This document shows, one piece after another, positions 25,666 through 35,300 of a stretch of DNA of 64,000 bases; positions within the stretch are counted from its first letter, which is position 1; the number at the start of each line of letters is the position of its first letter. The notes under the pieces were generated by a model. That model was given only the letters and a program-made list of their open reading frames with translations, ran no database searches and was not told the DNA's origin. The stretch is taken from contig JBKHII010000003.1 in the NCBI GenBank assembly GCA_046538735.1, forward strand, positions 38,443-102,442, in the 5' to 3' direction. This DNA comes from SLST01 sp046538735 (lineage in GTDB: Bacteria > Spirochaetota > Spirochaetia > DSM-27196 > SLST01). The position numbers and the translations under genes are program-made.

Positions 25666-27714
25666 ATGGTCAACACGATCGACGAGTTCAGACAAATCCT
25701 CGATCCCTACTCGCCGGAATCGCGTGAGCAGATCCTGCGTGCGGCCGAGATGAGCCGACGGTTGCACGAGGGCCAGCTGCGTGAGAGTGGCGAGCCGTAC
25801 ATCGTGCATCCGCTGCAGGTGGCGGAGATCCTCATCGGCTTCCGTCTGGACGCGTCGGCGATCGTGAGCGCGCTTCTCCACGACGTCCTCGAAGACACGA
25901 AGATGACCCGCGCCGATCTCAGGCGCGAGTTCGGCAAAGAGGTCGAGCAGCTCGTCAACGGCGTCACGAAGATCGCGACCGTCAAGGCGAAGAACAAGAG
26001 CGTCCAGACGACTGAAACGATCCGCAAGATGCTCTTCGCGATGGTGAAGGACATCCGCGTCATCCTCATCAAGCTCGCGGACAAGCTCCACAACATGCGA
26101 ACGCTCGAGTACAAGAAAGAACACCGCAGACGCGCGATCGCACAGGAGACGCTCGACATCTACGCTCCGCTTGCCGGCCGCCTCGGTATCGCCTGGCTCA
26201 AGGACGAGCTCGAGGACCTCGCGCTCAAGCACGTGAACAAGGCCGCGTACGACCAGATCAAGGCGTTCGTTGCGCAGAAGCGGACCGAGCGCGCCGACTA
26301 CCTGACGCGAGTGGAGGAATCGATCAAGCAGGCGGCGGAGGAAGCCGGGATCGGGATCGAGGTGGAGACCCGGGCGAAGCACTTCTACTCGATCTACGAG
26401 AAGATGCGCCGCCGGGGAAAGGATCTGGACGAGATCTTCGACCTGCTCGGAACCCGGATCGTCTGCGACACCCCCAACCACTGCTACACGCTCCTGGGTA
26501 TCGTCCATCGCATCTGGCCGCCGATCGAGGGCCGCTTCAAGGACTACATCGCCATGCCCAAGGCGAACAAGTACCAGAGCCTACACACCACGGTGATGGG
26601 CTACGACGGCAAGCTCCTCGAGATCCAGATCCGCACGCGGGAGATGCACCAGACCGCCGAGTACGGAATAGCCGCGCACTGGGTCTACAAGCAAGGGCTT
26701 ACGCGAGAAGAGGCACGCAAGACCGATCTCGCGATTCTCAACCGTGTCCGCGATCTCGGAGCGATTCGCCTCACGTCCAACGAGTTCCTCGACGAGATCA
26801 AACGTGAGATCCTGAAGGACTCGATCTACGTCTTCACGCCGAAAGGAGACGCGATCCAGCTTCCCCGCGGCGCCACGGCGATCGACTTCGCGTACCACAT
26901 CCACACGGAAGTGGGACACCACACGATGGCTGCGAAGGCCGACGGGTCGATCATCCCGCTTCGCGCCGAGCTGAAGAACACGCAGGTGATCGAGATCATC
27001 ATCTCGCAGCACGCGCATCCCCATCTCAACTGGTTGCGCTATGCCAGGACGACGCGAACGCGTCAGAAGATACGCCAGTGGCTCAACAAGCACGACGAGA
27101 GCCTCATCCTGGGCAAGAGCATCGTGGCGCGCAAGAAGACCGCCGAATCGGAACGGCGATCGGCCGCCGCGGAGCCGCAGGTCGAGCAGCCCCAGACCGC
27201 GAAGCACGAGCCCACCCACGTCATCGACTCGCCGAAGGTGGGCGTCCGAGTCGGAGACGAGCGCAACATGATGATTCGGTTCGCGCAGTGTTGCCATCCC
27301 ACGACCGGCGACGAGATCGTGGGGTACGTATCGCGAGGGCGGGGAATCATCGTGCACAAGCAAGGCTGCAAGAACCTGGCGAACATACCCGACTTCGATG
27401 CGCGGGCGATCGAGGTCGAGTGGGAGACCGTCTCGCCGCGCGAGACTCGCCGTTTCCGCGTCGTCGCTCGCCAGACCTTCGATCTCTTCAGCGAGATCGA
27501 GAGCGCAATCCGGAAGTTCCACGGCAACCTGATCGAGGGTCGTGTGGAGGAGACGGACGACGGACGCCTCGACGCCCAGTTCACCGTTGAGCTGGACCGA
27601 CGCGACGACTTCAAGAAGGTCATGAAGAGCGTCCGGTCGATTCCGCAGGTACTCAACATCACCGCGGTTCAAGGGATGGGCTATCACCACCGCGTGGACT
27701 CGATCGCACGGTAA
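25666..27714 (+). CDS. Bifunctional (p)ppGpp synthetase/hydrolase (RelA/SpoT family)
   Basis: A 682-residue Rsh enzyme. The N-terminal HD hydrolase domain has IVHPLQVAEILIG and SALLHDVLEDT with the metal-binding HD pair intact. The synthetase domain follows, with DLLGTRIVCDT, GRFKDYIAMPKANKYQSLHTT and QTAEYGIAAHW. RFKD is the variant of the synthetase loop usual in bifunctional enzymes. Then come a TGS domain (SIYVFTPKGDAIQLPRGA, about 385-445), a zinc-finger-like segment with Cys-Cys-His (FAQCCHPTTGDEI) and a C-terminal ACT domain (about 605-680). It makes and degrades the stringent-response alarmone. It is the only Rsh gene here, so I give no relA/spoT name. Confidence 0.95.
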   Translation: MVNTIDEFRQILDPYSPESREQILRAAEMSRRLHEGQLRESGEPYIVHPLQVAEILIGFRLDASAIVSALLHDVLEDTKMTRADLRREFGKEVEQLVNGVTKIATVKAKNKSVQTTETIRKMLFAMVKDIRVILIKLADKLHNMRTLEYKKEHRRRAIAQETLDIYAPLAGRLGIAWLKDELEDLALKHVNKAAYDQIKAFVAQKRTERADYLTRVEESIKQAAEEAGIGIEVETRAKHFYSIYEKMRRRGKDLDEIFDLLGTRIVCDTPNHCYTLLGIVHRIWPPIEGRFKDYIAMPKANKYQSLHTTVMGYDGKLLEIQIRTREMHQTAEYGIAAHWVYKQGLTREEARKTDLAILNRVRDLGAIRLTSNEFLDEIKREILKDSIYVFTPKGDAIQLPRGATAIDFAYHIHTEVGHHTMAAKADGSIIPLRAELKNTQVIEIIISQHAHPHLNWLRYARTTRTRQKIRQWLNKHDESLILGKSIVARKKTAESERRSAAAEPQVEQPQTAKHEPTHVIDSPKVGVRVGDERNMMIRFAQCCHPTTGDEIVGYVSRGRGIIVHKQGCKNLANIPDFDARAIEVEWETVSPRETRRFRVVARQTFDLFSEIESAIRKFHGNLIEGRVEETDDGRLDAQFTVELDRRDDFKKVMKSVRSIPQVLNITAVQGMGYHHRVDSIAR

Positions 27715-27728
27715 CGAAGAGGGGCGTC

Positions 27729-27929
27729 ATGAGCGACAATGCGGAGATTCGGGAGTTGGTCCACGATCTGAACAACGTCATGACGCGCATCCTCACGGCG
27801 GCTGAGCTTCTCGAGGGAACGCTTCCCGCGGACACGGAGGCGGCCACGGACGCCCGGAACATCCGGTCCGCGGCGCTGAGCGGGCGCGATCTCATCACGT
27901 CGATCTCGAAGCAGATAGGTTCCCGATAA
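27729..27929 (+). CDS. Small protein resembling a stand-alone histidine-kinase dimerisation/phosphotransfer hairpin
   Basis: A 66-residue, all-helical protein: MSDNAEIRELVHDLNNVMTR, then an acidic turn, then a second helix. The LVHDLNN(V)MTRIL segment matches the H-box of hybrid sensor kinases (HDLNN/HDFNN followed by hydrophobics), where the His is phosphorylated. There is no ATPase domain, so it could be a phosphotransfer or decoy partner for another kinase, or a relic. An AGAGGGG ribosome site precedes the ATG. It lies between rsh and trmL, 14 nt after the former; the trmL GTG follows its stop after one base. The gene looks real from its tight operon position, but it is short. Confidence 0.65.
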   Translation: MSDNAEIRELVHDLNNVMTRILTAAELLEGTLPADTEAATDARNIRSAALSGRDLITSISKQIGSR

Positions 27930-27930
27930 G

Positions 27931-28398
27931 GTGCACATCGTCCTCGTTGAACCTGAGATCCCTCAGAACACCGGGAACGTCGCCCGCACGTGCGCGGCGC
28001 TCGGCGCCGAGCTCCACCTGGTCCACCCGCTCGGATTCTCGGTGGACGAGCGCTCGGTCCGCCGAGCCGGGCTCGACTACTGGCACCTCGTCACGCTGCA
28101 CGAGCATCGCTCGTTCGCGGAGTTCCTCGCCGAGCGCGGCGACGTCAAGCTCGTTCTCTTCTCGAGCAAGGGCTCAACTCCGTACACCGAGATCGCCTAC
28201 GACGAATCGTCGCACCTCGTCTTCGGCAGCGAAACCTCCGGCCTCTCCGAGTCCGTTCTCGCCGCCCATTCGGGACCGATCGTTCGGATTCCCACGATCG
28301 GGCAGGCGCGTTGCCTCAACCTGAGCAACGCCGTGGCGGTGGCCGCGTACGAGGCGGCGCGCCGGCAGGGGTTCCCCGGCCTCGAGCTCAGCAGATAG
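27931..28398 (+). CDS. trmL: tRNA (cytidine(34)-2'-O)-methyltransferase
   Basis: A 155-residue SPOUT-class methyltransferase. EPEIPQNTGNVARTCAALG at the N-terminus, FGSETSGLSE and the C-terminal knot segment IGQARCLNLSNAVAVAAYEA are the three SPOUT motifs, and the length and Leu/His-rich region (LDYWHLVTLHEH) are those of TrmL. It methylates the 2'-hydroxyl of the wobble nucleotide of certain leucine tRNAs. The GTG start directly follows the 66-residue gene. Unusually it seems to be the end of a long translation- and stress-related operon with prfA, prmC and rsh. Confidence 0.93.
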   Translation: MHIVLVEPEIPQNTGNVARTCAALGAELHLVHPLGFSVDERSVRRAGLDYWHLVTLHEHRSFAEFLAERGDVKLVLFSSKGSTPYTEIAYDESSHLVFGSETSGLSESVLAAHSGPIVRIPTIGQARCLNLSNAVAVAAYEAARRQGFPGLELSR

Positions 28399-28451
28399 CG
28401 GCGAACGGCTCCTCCCGACCATCAACAATTTCGGCACCAGCTCGTACGGGA

Positions 28452-28480
28452 TTGAACGCCACCGGCACCGCATCTATGAT
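28452..28480 (+). promoter_or_regulatory. Promoter of the NeuB-like gene, giving a leaderless mRNA
   Basis: TTGAAC (28452-28457), exactly 17 nt, TATGAT (28475-28480). The ATG at 28487 is the seventh base after the hexamer, which is the expected first base of the transcript. This is the clearest leaderless example in the window. Confidence 0.7.
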
Positions 28481-28486
28481 GTGGGC

Positions 28487-29584
28487 ATGGCGGACACGTA
28501 CATCGTAGCCGAGATCGGGACCGGACACGGAGGCGACCTCGCCCACGCGGAGGAGATGATTCACGCCGCGCGGGAGGCGGGAGCCGACTGCACGAAGTTC
28601 CAGTACATCATTGCGCGAGAGATCGTCCACCCGAACACCGGCTCGATCGATCTTCCGGGAGGAGCAACGCCGATCTACGAGCGTTTCGCCGAGCTCGAAC
28701 GCCCGCTCGAGTTCTACGTGAAGCTCGCGTCGTTGTGCGCGAAGCACGGCGTGGACTTCCTCTGCACCCCCTTCGGCGTGGAGAGCGCGCGACACCTGCA
28801 GACCCTTCTCCCAACCGCGATGAAGATCGCCTCCCCCGAGATCAACCACACCGAGCTCCTGAAGGAGCTCGCCACCTACGAGATCCCGCTCATTATGAGC
28901 ACGGGCGTATCGCTCCTCGGCGACATCGAGTACGCGCTCACGATCACCGGCCGGCGGAACGTCACGCTCCTCCATTGCGTAACTGCCTACCCCGCTCCGG
29001 AAGAGGAATACAACCTCCTCGTGATTCCCTCCCTGCGTAACGTCCTCGGCGTTCCGGTTGGGGTTTCGGACCATAGCGAAGACCCCGCGCTCGTTCCCGG
29101 CCTCGCGGTTGCGCTCGGCGCGACCGTCGTTGAGAAGCACTTCACGCTCTCTCGCGACGGCGTCGGGCTGGACGACCGGATCGCCATGGATCCCACGATG
29201 TTCACGCACATGGCCGCCACGATTCGCCGGATCGACGCGATCTGCTCGCTCGACGGCGAGCACGGCGGGGCAAAGGTGATCAACGAGTTCGAAAAGGAGT
29301 ACGGAGCAGAGCGCATCCAGGCCGTCCTGGGGGACGGGATCAAGCGACTCTCGCCGCGCGAGTCGATCTCGTACCGAACCACGCGCCGATCGCTCCTCGC
29401 AACGGGCGACATGCCCGAAGGTCACGTCATCCGAGCGGAAGACATTGCGCCGCTGCGAGCGGAAACACTCGCTCCGGGAATCGAGCCGAGATTCGCGAGC
29501 GAGATAATCGGGGCGCGTCTCGCGAACGCGGTCCCGGGCGGCGGCGCGATCACGTGGGACGCGCTGCTTACGAAGCCTCGCTGA
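28487..29584 (+). CDS. NeuB-family sialic/pseudaminic acid-type synthase
   Basis: A 365-residue protein. The NeuB domain (about 1-250) is a TIM barrel that condenses phosphoenolpyruvate with an aldose: VAEIGTGHGGDLAHAEEMI, CTKFQ, FLCTPFGVESA, KIASPEINH, LLHCVTAYPAPEEEYNL and VGVSDHSEDP. The C-terminal SAF domain (about 295-360, TTRRSLLATGDMPEGHVIRAEDI) is the antifreeze-like lid. The sugar substrate (ManNAc or a bacillosamine-like aldose) cannot be decided. No other nonulosonate genes are nearby, so its partners must lie elsewhere. Its 3' end overlaps the aconitase gene on the other strand by 17 bp. Confidence 0.9.
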   Translation: MADTYIVAEIGTGHGGDLAHAEEMIHAAREAGADCTKFQYIIAREIVHPNTGSIDLPGGATPIYERFAELERPLEFYVKLASLCAKHGVDFLCTPFGVESARHLQTLLPTAMKIASPEINHTELLKELATYEIPLIMSTGVSLLGDIEYALTITGRRNVTLLHCVTAYPAPEEEYNLLVIPSLRNVLGVPVGVSDHSEDPALVPGLAVALGATVVEKHFTLSRDGVGLDDRIAMDPTMFTHMAATIRRIDAICSLDGEHGGAKVINEFEKEYGAERIQAVLGDGIKRLSPRESISYRTTRRSLLATGDMPEGHVIRAEDIAPLRAETLAPGIEPRFASEIIGARLANAVPGGGAITWDALLTKPR

Positions 29585-32270
29585 CGAACCGGCGCAGCAC
29601 GGTGTGGAGAATGCCCCCGTTCCGGTAGTAGTCGATCTCGACCGGGCTGTCGAGACGGCACACGGCCGTAAACTCGAAGGTTGAGCCGTCCTCGCGACGA
29701 ACCGTGACCGGGATCTCCTGACGCGGCCGGACCCGCTCGTCGATCTGAATCGTGAACGACTCCGCGCCGGTCAGACCAAGGTGCTCGGCGTTCTCGCCCT
29801 CCCGATACTGCAGCGGCAGGATACCCATGCCAACGAGATTGCTCCGGTGGATCCGCTCGAAGCTCTCGGCGACGACGGCGCGAACCCCCAGCAGATAGGT
29901 ACCCTTCGCCGCCCAGTCGCGACTCGAGCCCATACCATAGTCCTTGCCGCCGAGCACGATCGTGGGAACTCCCTCCTGCTTGTAGCGAAGGCTCGCGCTG
30001 TAGATGTCCGTCCGGTCGCCGCTGGGAAAGTGCGTGGTGGCGCTGCCCTCGGTACCCGGCGCGAGCTGGTTGCGAAACCGGATATTGGCAAAGGTGCCCC
30101 GCGTCATCACGCGGTCGTTCCCTCGCCTGCTTCCGTAGCTGTTGAAGTCCTTGATCTCCACGCCCTTCTCAACGAGGTACTTCCCCGCGGGGCTCGCCGG
30201 GTCGATCGCCCCGGCGGGACTGATGTGATCCGTCGTCGTGCTGTCTCCCGCCGCTACGAGGACACGCGCGCTCTCAATGGGCGCGATCGGCTCGAGATCG
30301 AGCCCCATGCTGGTGAAGAACGGCGGCTCCTGAATGTAGCCACTCTGCTCGCTCCACGGGTAGAGCTCGTCCGACGAGACGGGGATTGCGTTCCACTGCG
30401 GGTTGGAATCCTCGAGACCGCTGTAGCTCTCGATGAACGCGTTGCGGTCGAGCGCCTTCTGCACGAAGACGGAGAGCTCGTCGTCCGTCGGCCAGATGTC
30501 GCGAAGGTAGACCGGCCTGCCGTTCTCGAGGGTCGCGATCGGCTCCTCGTCCAGGTTGATGTTCACGGTTCCTGCGAGCGCGTACGCGACGACGAGCGGC
30601 GGCGAGGCGAGGAAGTTCGCCTTCGTGTGCGGATTGATCCGTCCCTCGAAGTTGCGATTGCCCGAGAGCACGCCCGCCACGACGAGATCGCCCGATTCGA
30701 TGCCGGACGAAATGTTCTCGGGGATAGGGCCGCTGTTCCCGATGCACGTCGTGCATCCGTAGCCCACGAGGTAGAAGCCGAGTTTCTCCAGGAACGGCAT
30801 CAACCCGGCGCGGATGAGGTACTCGGTGACGACCATGCTGCCCGGGGCGAAGCTCGTCTTGACCCACGGCTTCGTCACGAGTCCCGCCTCCACTGCCTTC
30901 TTCGCGAGCAGACCCGCGCCCATGAGCACGGACGGGTTGGACGTGTTGGTACAGCTCGTAATCGCGGCGATCACGACGTCACCGTTGCGAAGCGGGCCGC
31001 GCGTTCCGTCGTAGTACTCGACCTCCACGGTCTTGGATGCATCATCCTCGTTGAGCGCGAAACCACGGCTTTTGACCGGAGCGCGCAGCGTGTCGTTCCA
31101 GCTCGTCTTGAGATCGCGTACTCTGATACGATCTTGCGGGCGTTTCGGACCGGCGAGGCTCGGTTCCACGGTGGAGAGATCGAGCTCAAGCACCTCCTGA
31201 TACGTCGGATCGGGCGTGTCGTCGGTGCGGAACACGCCCTGCGCCTTCGCGTATCGCTCCACGAGATCGATCAGCTCCTCGGGTCGACCCGTTGCATACA
31301 TGTAGTCGAGCGTCTGCCTGTCCACCGGGAAGTATCCGACGGTCGCCCCGTACTCCGGGGACATGTTCGAGATCGTCGCGCGGTCGGGCACGGTCATCTT
31401 GGAGAGCCCCGAGCCGAAGAACTCCACGAATCGCCCCACCACGCCGTGCTCGCGGAGCATCTGCGTGACCACGAGCACGAGATCGGTCGCCGTGATCCCC
31501 GGCCGGAGCTCGCCCGAGAGCCTTACTCCAACGACACCGGGCGCGAGCATGTAGATCGGCTGTCCGAGCATCGCGGCCTCCGCCTCGATGCCGCCGACCC
31601 CCCACCCCACGACGCCGAGGCCGTTGATCATCGGCGTGTGGCTGTCGGTTCCCACGAGCGAATCGAAGAACGCGGTCCCGTCTTGCTGCTGCACGACCTT
31701 CCCGAGGTACTCGAGGTTCACCTGGTGGCAGATTCCGCTCGCCGGCGGCACGACGTCGAAATTCTCGAAGGCGCCCTGGCCCCAGCGAAGGAACTCGTAG
31801 CGTTCGGCGTTCCGTGAGAACTCGAACTCGGCGTTGCGCTTCAGCGCTTCAGGAGTGTTGAAGACGTCCACCTGGACCGAGTGGTCGATAACGAGGTTGA
31901 CGGGAAGCTGCGGGTTGATTCGCGCCGGATCGCCGCCCAGGCGAGCCATCGCGCTCCGCATCGCGGCAAGATCGACGACGCACGGCACGCCGGTGAAGTC
32001 CTGGAGCAGTACGCGGGCCGGAGTGAACGGAATCTCTATCTCGCCGGGACGCCCAGGATCATAACGGGCGAACTTCTCTACGTGCTCGTCGGTCACTTCC
32101 TTCCCGTTGACGTTTCGCACGACCGACTCGGCGAGAATCCGAATCGAGACCGGAAGACGCGTGAGTCCACTGAATCCTGCTTTCTCGAGTTTCTCCAAAC
32201 TGTGAAACTTGACGGGACCTTGCGCCGTCTCGAACGAATCGATAACGTCAAACTTGATAGTGTTGCTCAT
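29568..32270 (-). CDS. acnA: Aconitate hydratase (AcnA/IRP type)
   Basis: A 900-residue aconitase. Cluster-binding cysteines lie in ITSCTNTSNPSVLMGAGLLA and YGCTTCIGNSGPI; the swivel domain holds GSSRDWAAKGTYLLGVRAVVAESFERIHRSNLVGMGILPL. Substrate-site blocks DSHTPMINGLGVVGWGVGG and ILLQDFTGVPCVVDL are also present. It interconverts citrate and isocitrate using a 4Fe-4S cluster, in the TCA cycle. Length and order of domains are those of the AcnA/IRP1 type. A minus-strand promoter (32316-32287) precedes it, with a weak GAGG ribosome site before the ATG. It is divergent from the dehydrogenase/ketosynthase fusion gene. Confidence 0.96.
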   Translation of the reverse strand: MSNTIKFDVIDSFETAQGPVKFHSLEKLEKAGFSGLTRLPVSIRILAESVVRNVNGKEVTDEHVEKFARYDPGRPGEIEIPFTPARVLLQDFTGVPCVVDLAAMRSAMARLGGDPARINPQLPVNLVIDHSVQVDVFNTPEALKRNAEFEFSRNAERYEFLRWGQGAFENFDVVPPASGICHQVNLEYLGKVVQQQDGTAFFDSLVGTDSHTPMINGLGVVGWGVGGIEAEAAMLGQPIYMLAPGVVGVRLSGELRPGITATDLVLVVTQMLREHGVVGRFVEFFGSGLSKMTVPDRATISNMSPEYGATVGYFPVDRQTLDYMYATGRPEELIDLVERYAKAQGVFRTDDTPDPTYQEVLELDLSTVEPSLAGPKRPQDRIRVRDLKTSWNDTLRAPVKSRGFALNEDDASKTVEVEYYDGTRGPLRNGDVVIAAITSCTNTSNPSVLMGAGLLAKKAVEAGLVTKPWVKTSFAPGSMVVTEYLIRAGLMPFLEKLGFYLVGYGCTTCIGNSGPIPENISSGIESGDLVVAGVLSGNRNFEGRINPHTKANFLASPPLVVAYALAGTVNINLDEEPIATLENGRPVYLRDIWPTDDELSVFVQKALDRNAFIESYSGLEDSNPQWNAIPVSSDELYPWSEQSGYIQEPPFFTSMGLDLEPIAPIESARVLVAAGDSTTTDHISPAGAIDPASPAGKYLVEKGVEIKDFNSYGSRRGNDRVMTRGTFANIRFRNQLAPGTEGSATTHFPSGDRTDIYSASLRYKQEGVPTIVLGGKDYGMGSSRDWAAKGTYLLGVRAVVAESFERIHRSNLVGMGILPLQYREGENAEHLGLTGAESFTIQIDERVRPRQEIPVTVRREDGSTFEFTAVCRLDSPVEIDYYRNGGILHTVLRRFVSEAS

Positions 32271-32286
32271 TGACAGCCTCGCGCTG

Positions 32287-32316
32287 AATATAGCCGGTTC
32301 CCAAAGATGACTTCAA
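32287..32316 (-). promoter_or_regulatory. Promoter of acnA
   Basis: Minus-strand TTGAAG (32316-32311), 18-nt spacer and TATATT (32292-32287), ending 16 nt before the acnA ATG. Its -35 overlaps the -35 region of the divergent promoter. Confidence 0.55.
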
Positions 32317-32336
32317 GTGAAGCGGCGTGCTATAGT
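32307..32336 (+). promoter_or_regulatory. Promoter of the dehydrogenase-ketosynthase fusion gene
   Basis: ATGACT (32307-32312), 18-nt spacer, TATAGT (32331-32336). The -35 sequences of this and the acnA promoter share bases, so polymerase probably cannot occupy both at once. Confidence 0.5.
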
Positions 32337-32351
32337 TCGCGCAACGACACC

Positions 32352-32372
32352 CCCCATCACGAACTGATGGGG
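32352..32372 (+). promoter_or_regulatory. Stem-loop in the 5' leader of the fusion gene
   Basis: CCCCATCA (32352-32359) and TGATGGGG (32365-32372) form a perfect 8-bp stem with a 5-nt loop, about 10 nt after the expected transcript start and just before the AAGGAGA ribosome site. It may protect the 5' end or bind a regulator. Confidence 0.45.
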
Positions 32373-32389
32373 CCGTGAAGGAGATTCCA

Positions 32390-35300
32390 ATGGCACAGAC
32401 GGTTACACGAACGCCTACGAAGACGCTTCTGCAACTGTACCGATACATGGTCACGGCTCGCGAAATGGACAGGATCGAGGATGAGTACACGGGACGCGGC
32501 GAGGCCTTCTTCCACGTCTCGGGCGCGGGCCATGAGGCGAGCGTGATGCTCCAGCCTCACCTCACCGCCTCCGACTGGCTTCACTGCCACTACCGTGACA
32601 AGGCGCTCATGCTCGCGCGCGGCATCTCCCCGGAGATGTTTTTCATGAGCCTCTTCAACAAGGACGGATCGCACTCCCGCGGTCGGCAGATGAACGCGCA
32701 CATGAGCGCGCCCGAACACCGGATCCTCAGCCTCGTGGGACCGGTCGGAAACTCCGCCCTTCAGGCGTCGGGCATCGCGACCGCTGTCAAGGATGAAGAG
32801 GGCGCCCCGATCGTGCTCTGCTCGCTCGGCGACGGCATGACGCAGCAGGGCGAGGTGCTCGAGGCGATCGCGCACGCGGTTCGCGACGAGCTGCCCGTGC
32901 TCTTCCTGATTCAGGACAATGCGTTCGCGATTTCCACCAAGACGCTCCAGCGAACGTTCTACTCGACCCCCCAAGGCGAGAGCGACGAGTTCTACACGAT
33001 TCCGATTCGAAGGATCGACGGTCGTGATCCGATCTCCTCCTACGACGCCTTCGGAGACGTCGTGAGCAGCATGCGCTCCTCCAGGAAGCCTTCGATCGTG
33101 GTCTTCAACGTGGATCGCCTGAGCAATCACACGAACGCGGACGACCAACGTATGTACCGGACTCCGGAAGAGATCGAGCACATCCGGGCGACCGGCGACC
33201 CGATCAACGTCCTCGGACGCTACCTCGTGGATGCGGGCGTGGATCCGTCCGAACTCGAGGACGCGCGCGCCGAGATCGAGACCGAGCTTCGCGAGACCGC
33301 CAGACGCGTGCAGCGTTCGCCCGAGCCCGAGCCGACGCGCACGGCGGTGAAGCCGCTCCCGGCACGACTCACGAGCCGCGAGAACGAGTACGCAGGCAAA
33401 GAGCCGTCCGCGGACGCCCCGGACGAAACACGGTACACGATGATCGAGGCGATCCGCGAAGTGCTTCGCGAACGCCTCGGCAACGACGAGCGCGTGCAGC
33501 TCTTCGGCGAGGACCTCGAAGATCCGAAGGGAGACGTGTTCGGCATCACCCGCGGACTCACGAAGCAGTTCCCCGGTCGGGTCGTCAACTCACCGCTCGC
33601 CGAGGCGACGATCCTCGGCGTCACGATCGGTCAGGCGCTCGCCGGAAAGCGGCCGGTCGCCTTCCTGCAGTTCGCCGACTTCCTCCCGATCGCCTACAAC
33701 CAGATCTTCGCCGAGTTGGGCAGCATGTACTGGCGCACGGACGGCGGCTGGCAGGTACCGGTCATCGTGATGGTTACGTGCGGTGGCTACCGGCCCGGGC
33801 TCGGCCCGTTCCACGCGTCCAGCATGGAGGGGATCGCGGCTCACACTCCGGGTGTGGACGTCTTCATGCCGTCCACCGCGGGCGAGGCGGCGGGTCTGCT
33901 CAACGCCGCGTTCGAGAGCGAGCGGCCCACGATCTTCTTCTACCCGAAGAACTGCCTGAACGACAGATCCGCGACAACCACCACGGACGTCTCACGCCAA
34001 CTCGTTCCGATCGGAACGGCTCGAAAGGTCCGAAGCGGCGAGCACCTCACGCTCGTCGGGTGGGGCAACACGGTCCGCCTCTGCTGGCAGGCCGCAACGG
34101 CGCTCGAGCAGGGGGGCGTCTCGGCCGAGATCATCGACCTGAGGAGCATCGTTCCGTGGGACATCGACATGGTCGCCGAGTCGGTCGCGAAGACCGGCAG
34201 GCTGATCGTCGTGCACGAGGACAATCACACGGCGGGCATGGGCGCCGAGGTCATCGCGACGGTCACCGAACGGATCTCGACTCCGATCGCGGCGCGGCGC
34301 GTGACTCGCGGAGACACGTACGTCCCGTGCAACTTCGCCAACCAGCTCGAGGTGCTTCCGTCCTACAAGCGGATCCTCGAGACCGCCGTCGACCTGCTCG
34401 GAGGAACGGTTCTCTGGAAGCTACCCGAGGACTCGGCGACCGGTATCCGCACGGTTGAGGCGATCGGAGCGAGTCCGTCGGACGAGTCGGTGACCGTCAT
34501 CACGTGGCACATCGAACCCGGTGCCGAGATCGCCGAGGGCCAACTCGTGGCCGAGCTCGAGGCCGACAAGGCTGCCTTCGATTACAAGAGCCCGACCGGC
34601 GGGACGGTGGATGCGCTCCTCTGCGAGGAGGGCGATACGGTCAAGGTCGGCGCCCCCTTGTTCAACGTGAAAGTTGTGGAGGGGGAGGTTTCGCTCAAGC
34701 CCGTGACCCGAGAGGAGCCGGGCGATCCGGTCATCACCGGGATCGAGGCGAGCACGCTCTCACACGGGACCGATCGCGCGACGACGACTCGCCCGGGCGC
34801 CGCGGCAGCAGCGCACGCTGAGCCGGAACTCGGGATCGTTGCCGGACTCGTCGGCGTCGCCACGCGTGTGGGTTCTCGGACGGTGAACAACGACGAGATC
34901 TCGAAGATGTGTCCGGCGTGGAGCCCGGCGGACATCGTGAAGCGCACCGGCATCGAGTCAAGACAGTGGGTCGAAGGCGAGGAGAGCGCGCTCACGCTCG
35001 CGGTGGACGCATCGCGCGACATTCTCGCTCGAAACGGCATGACGGTGGACGACATCGATCTGATCGTCTGCTCGACCGGCACGCCGCTCTACACCACCCC
35101 CTCGATGGCTGCGCTCATCCAGTACGAGCTCGCCGGGGATCGCGACACGGAAACCGGAGCCTACGACCTCAGCGCCGCGTGCTCGGGCTACCTCTACGGG
35201 CTCCAGACGTCGTACGACTATCTGCAGAGCAAGCCCAATCACAAGATCCTGCTCGTCACGACCGAGGCGCTCTCGCCCAAGCTGGACACGCGCGATCCGG

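Noticed and set aside
25666..27714. Mono-functional RelA
   Set aside because: The HD pair of the hydrolase domain is intact and the synthetase loop reads RFKD, so a bifunctional enzyme is more likely.
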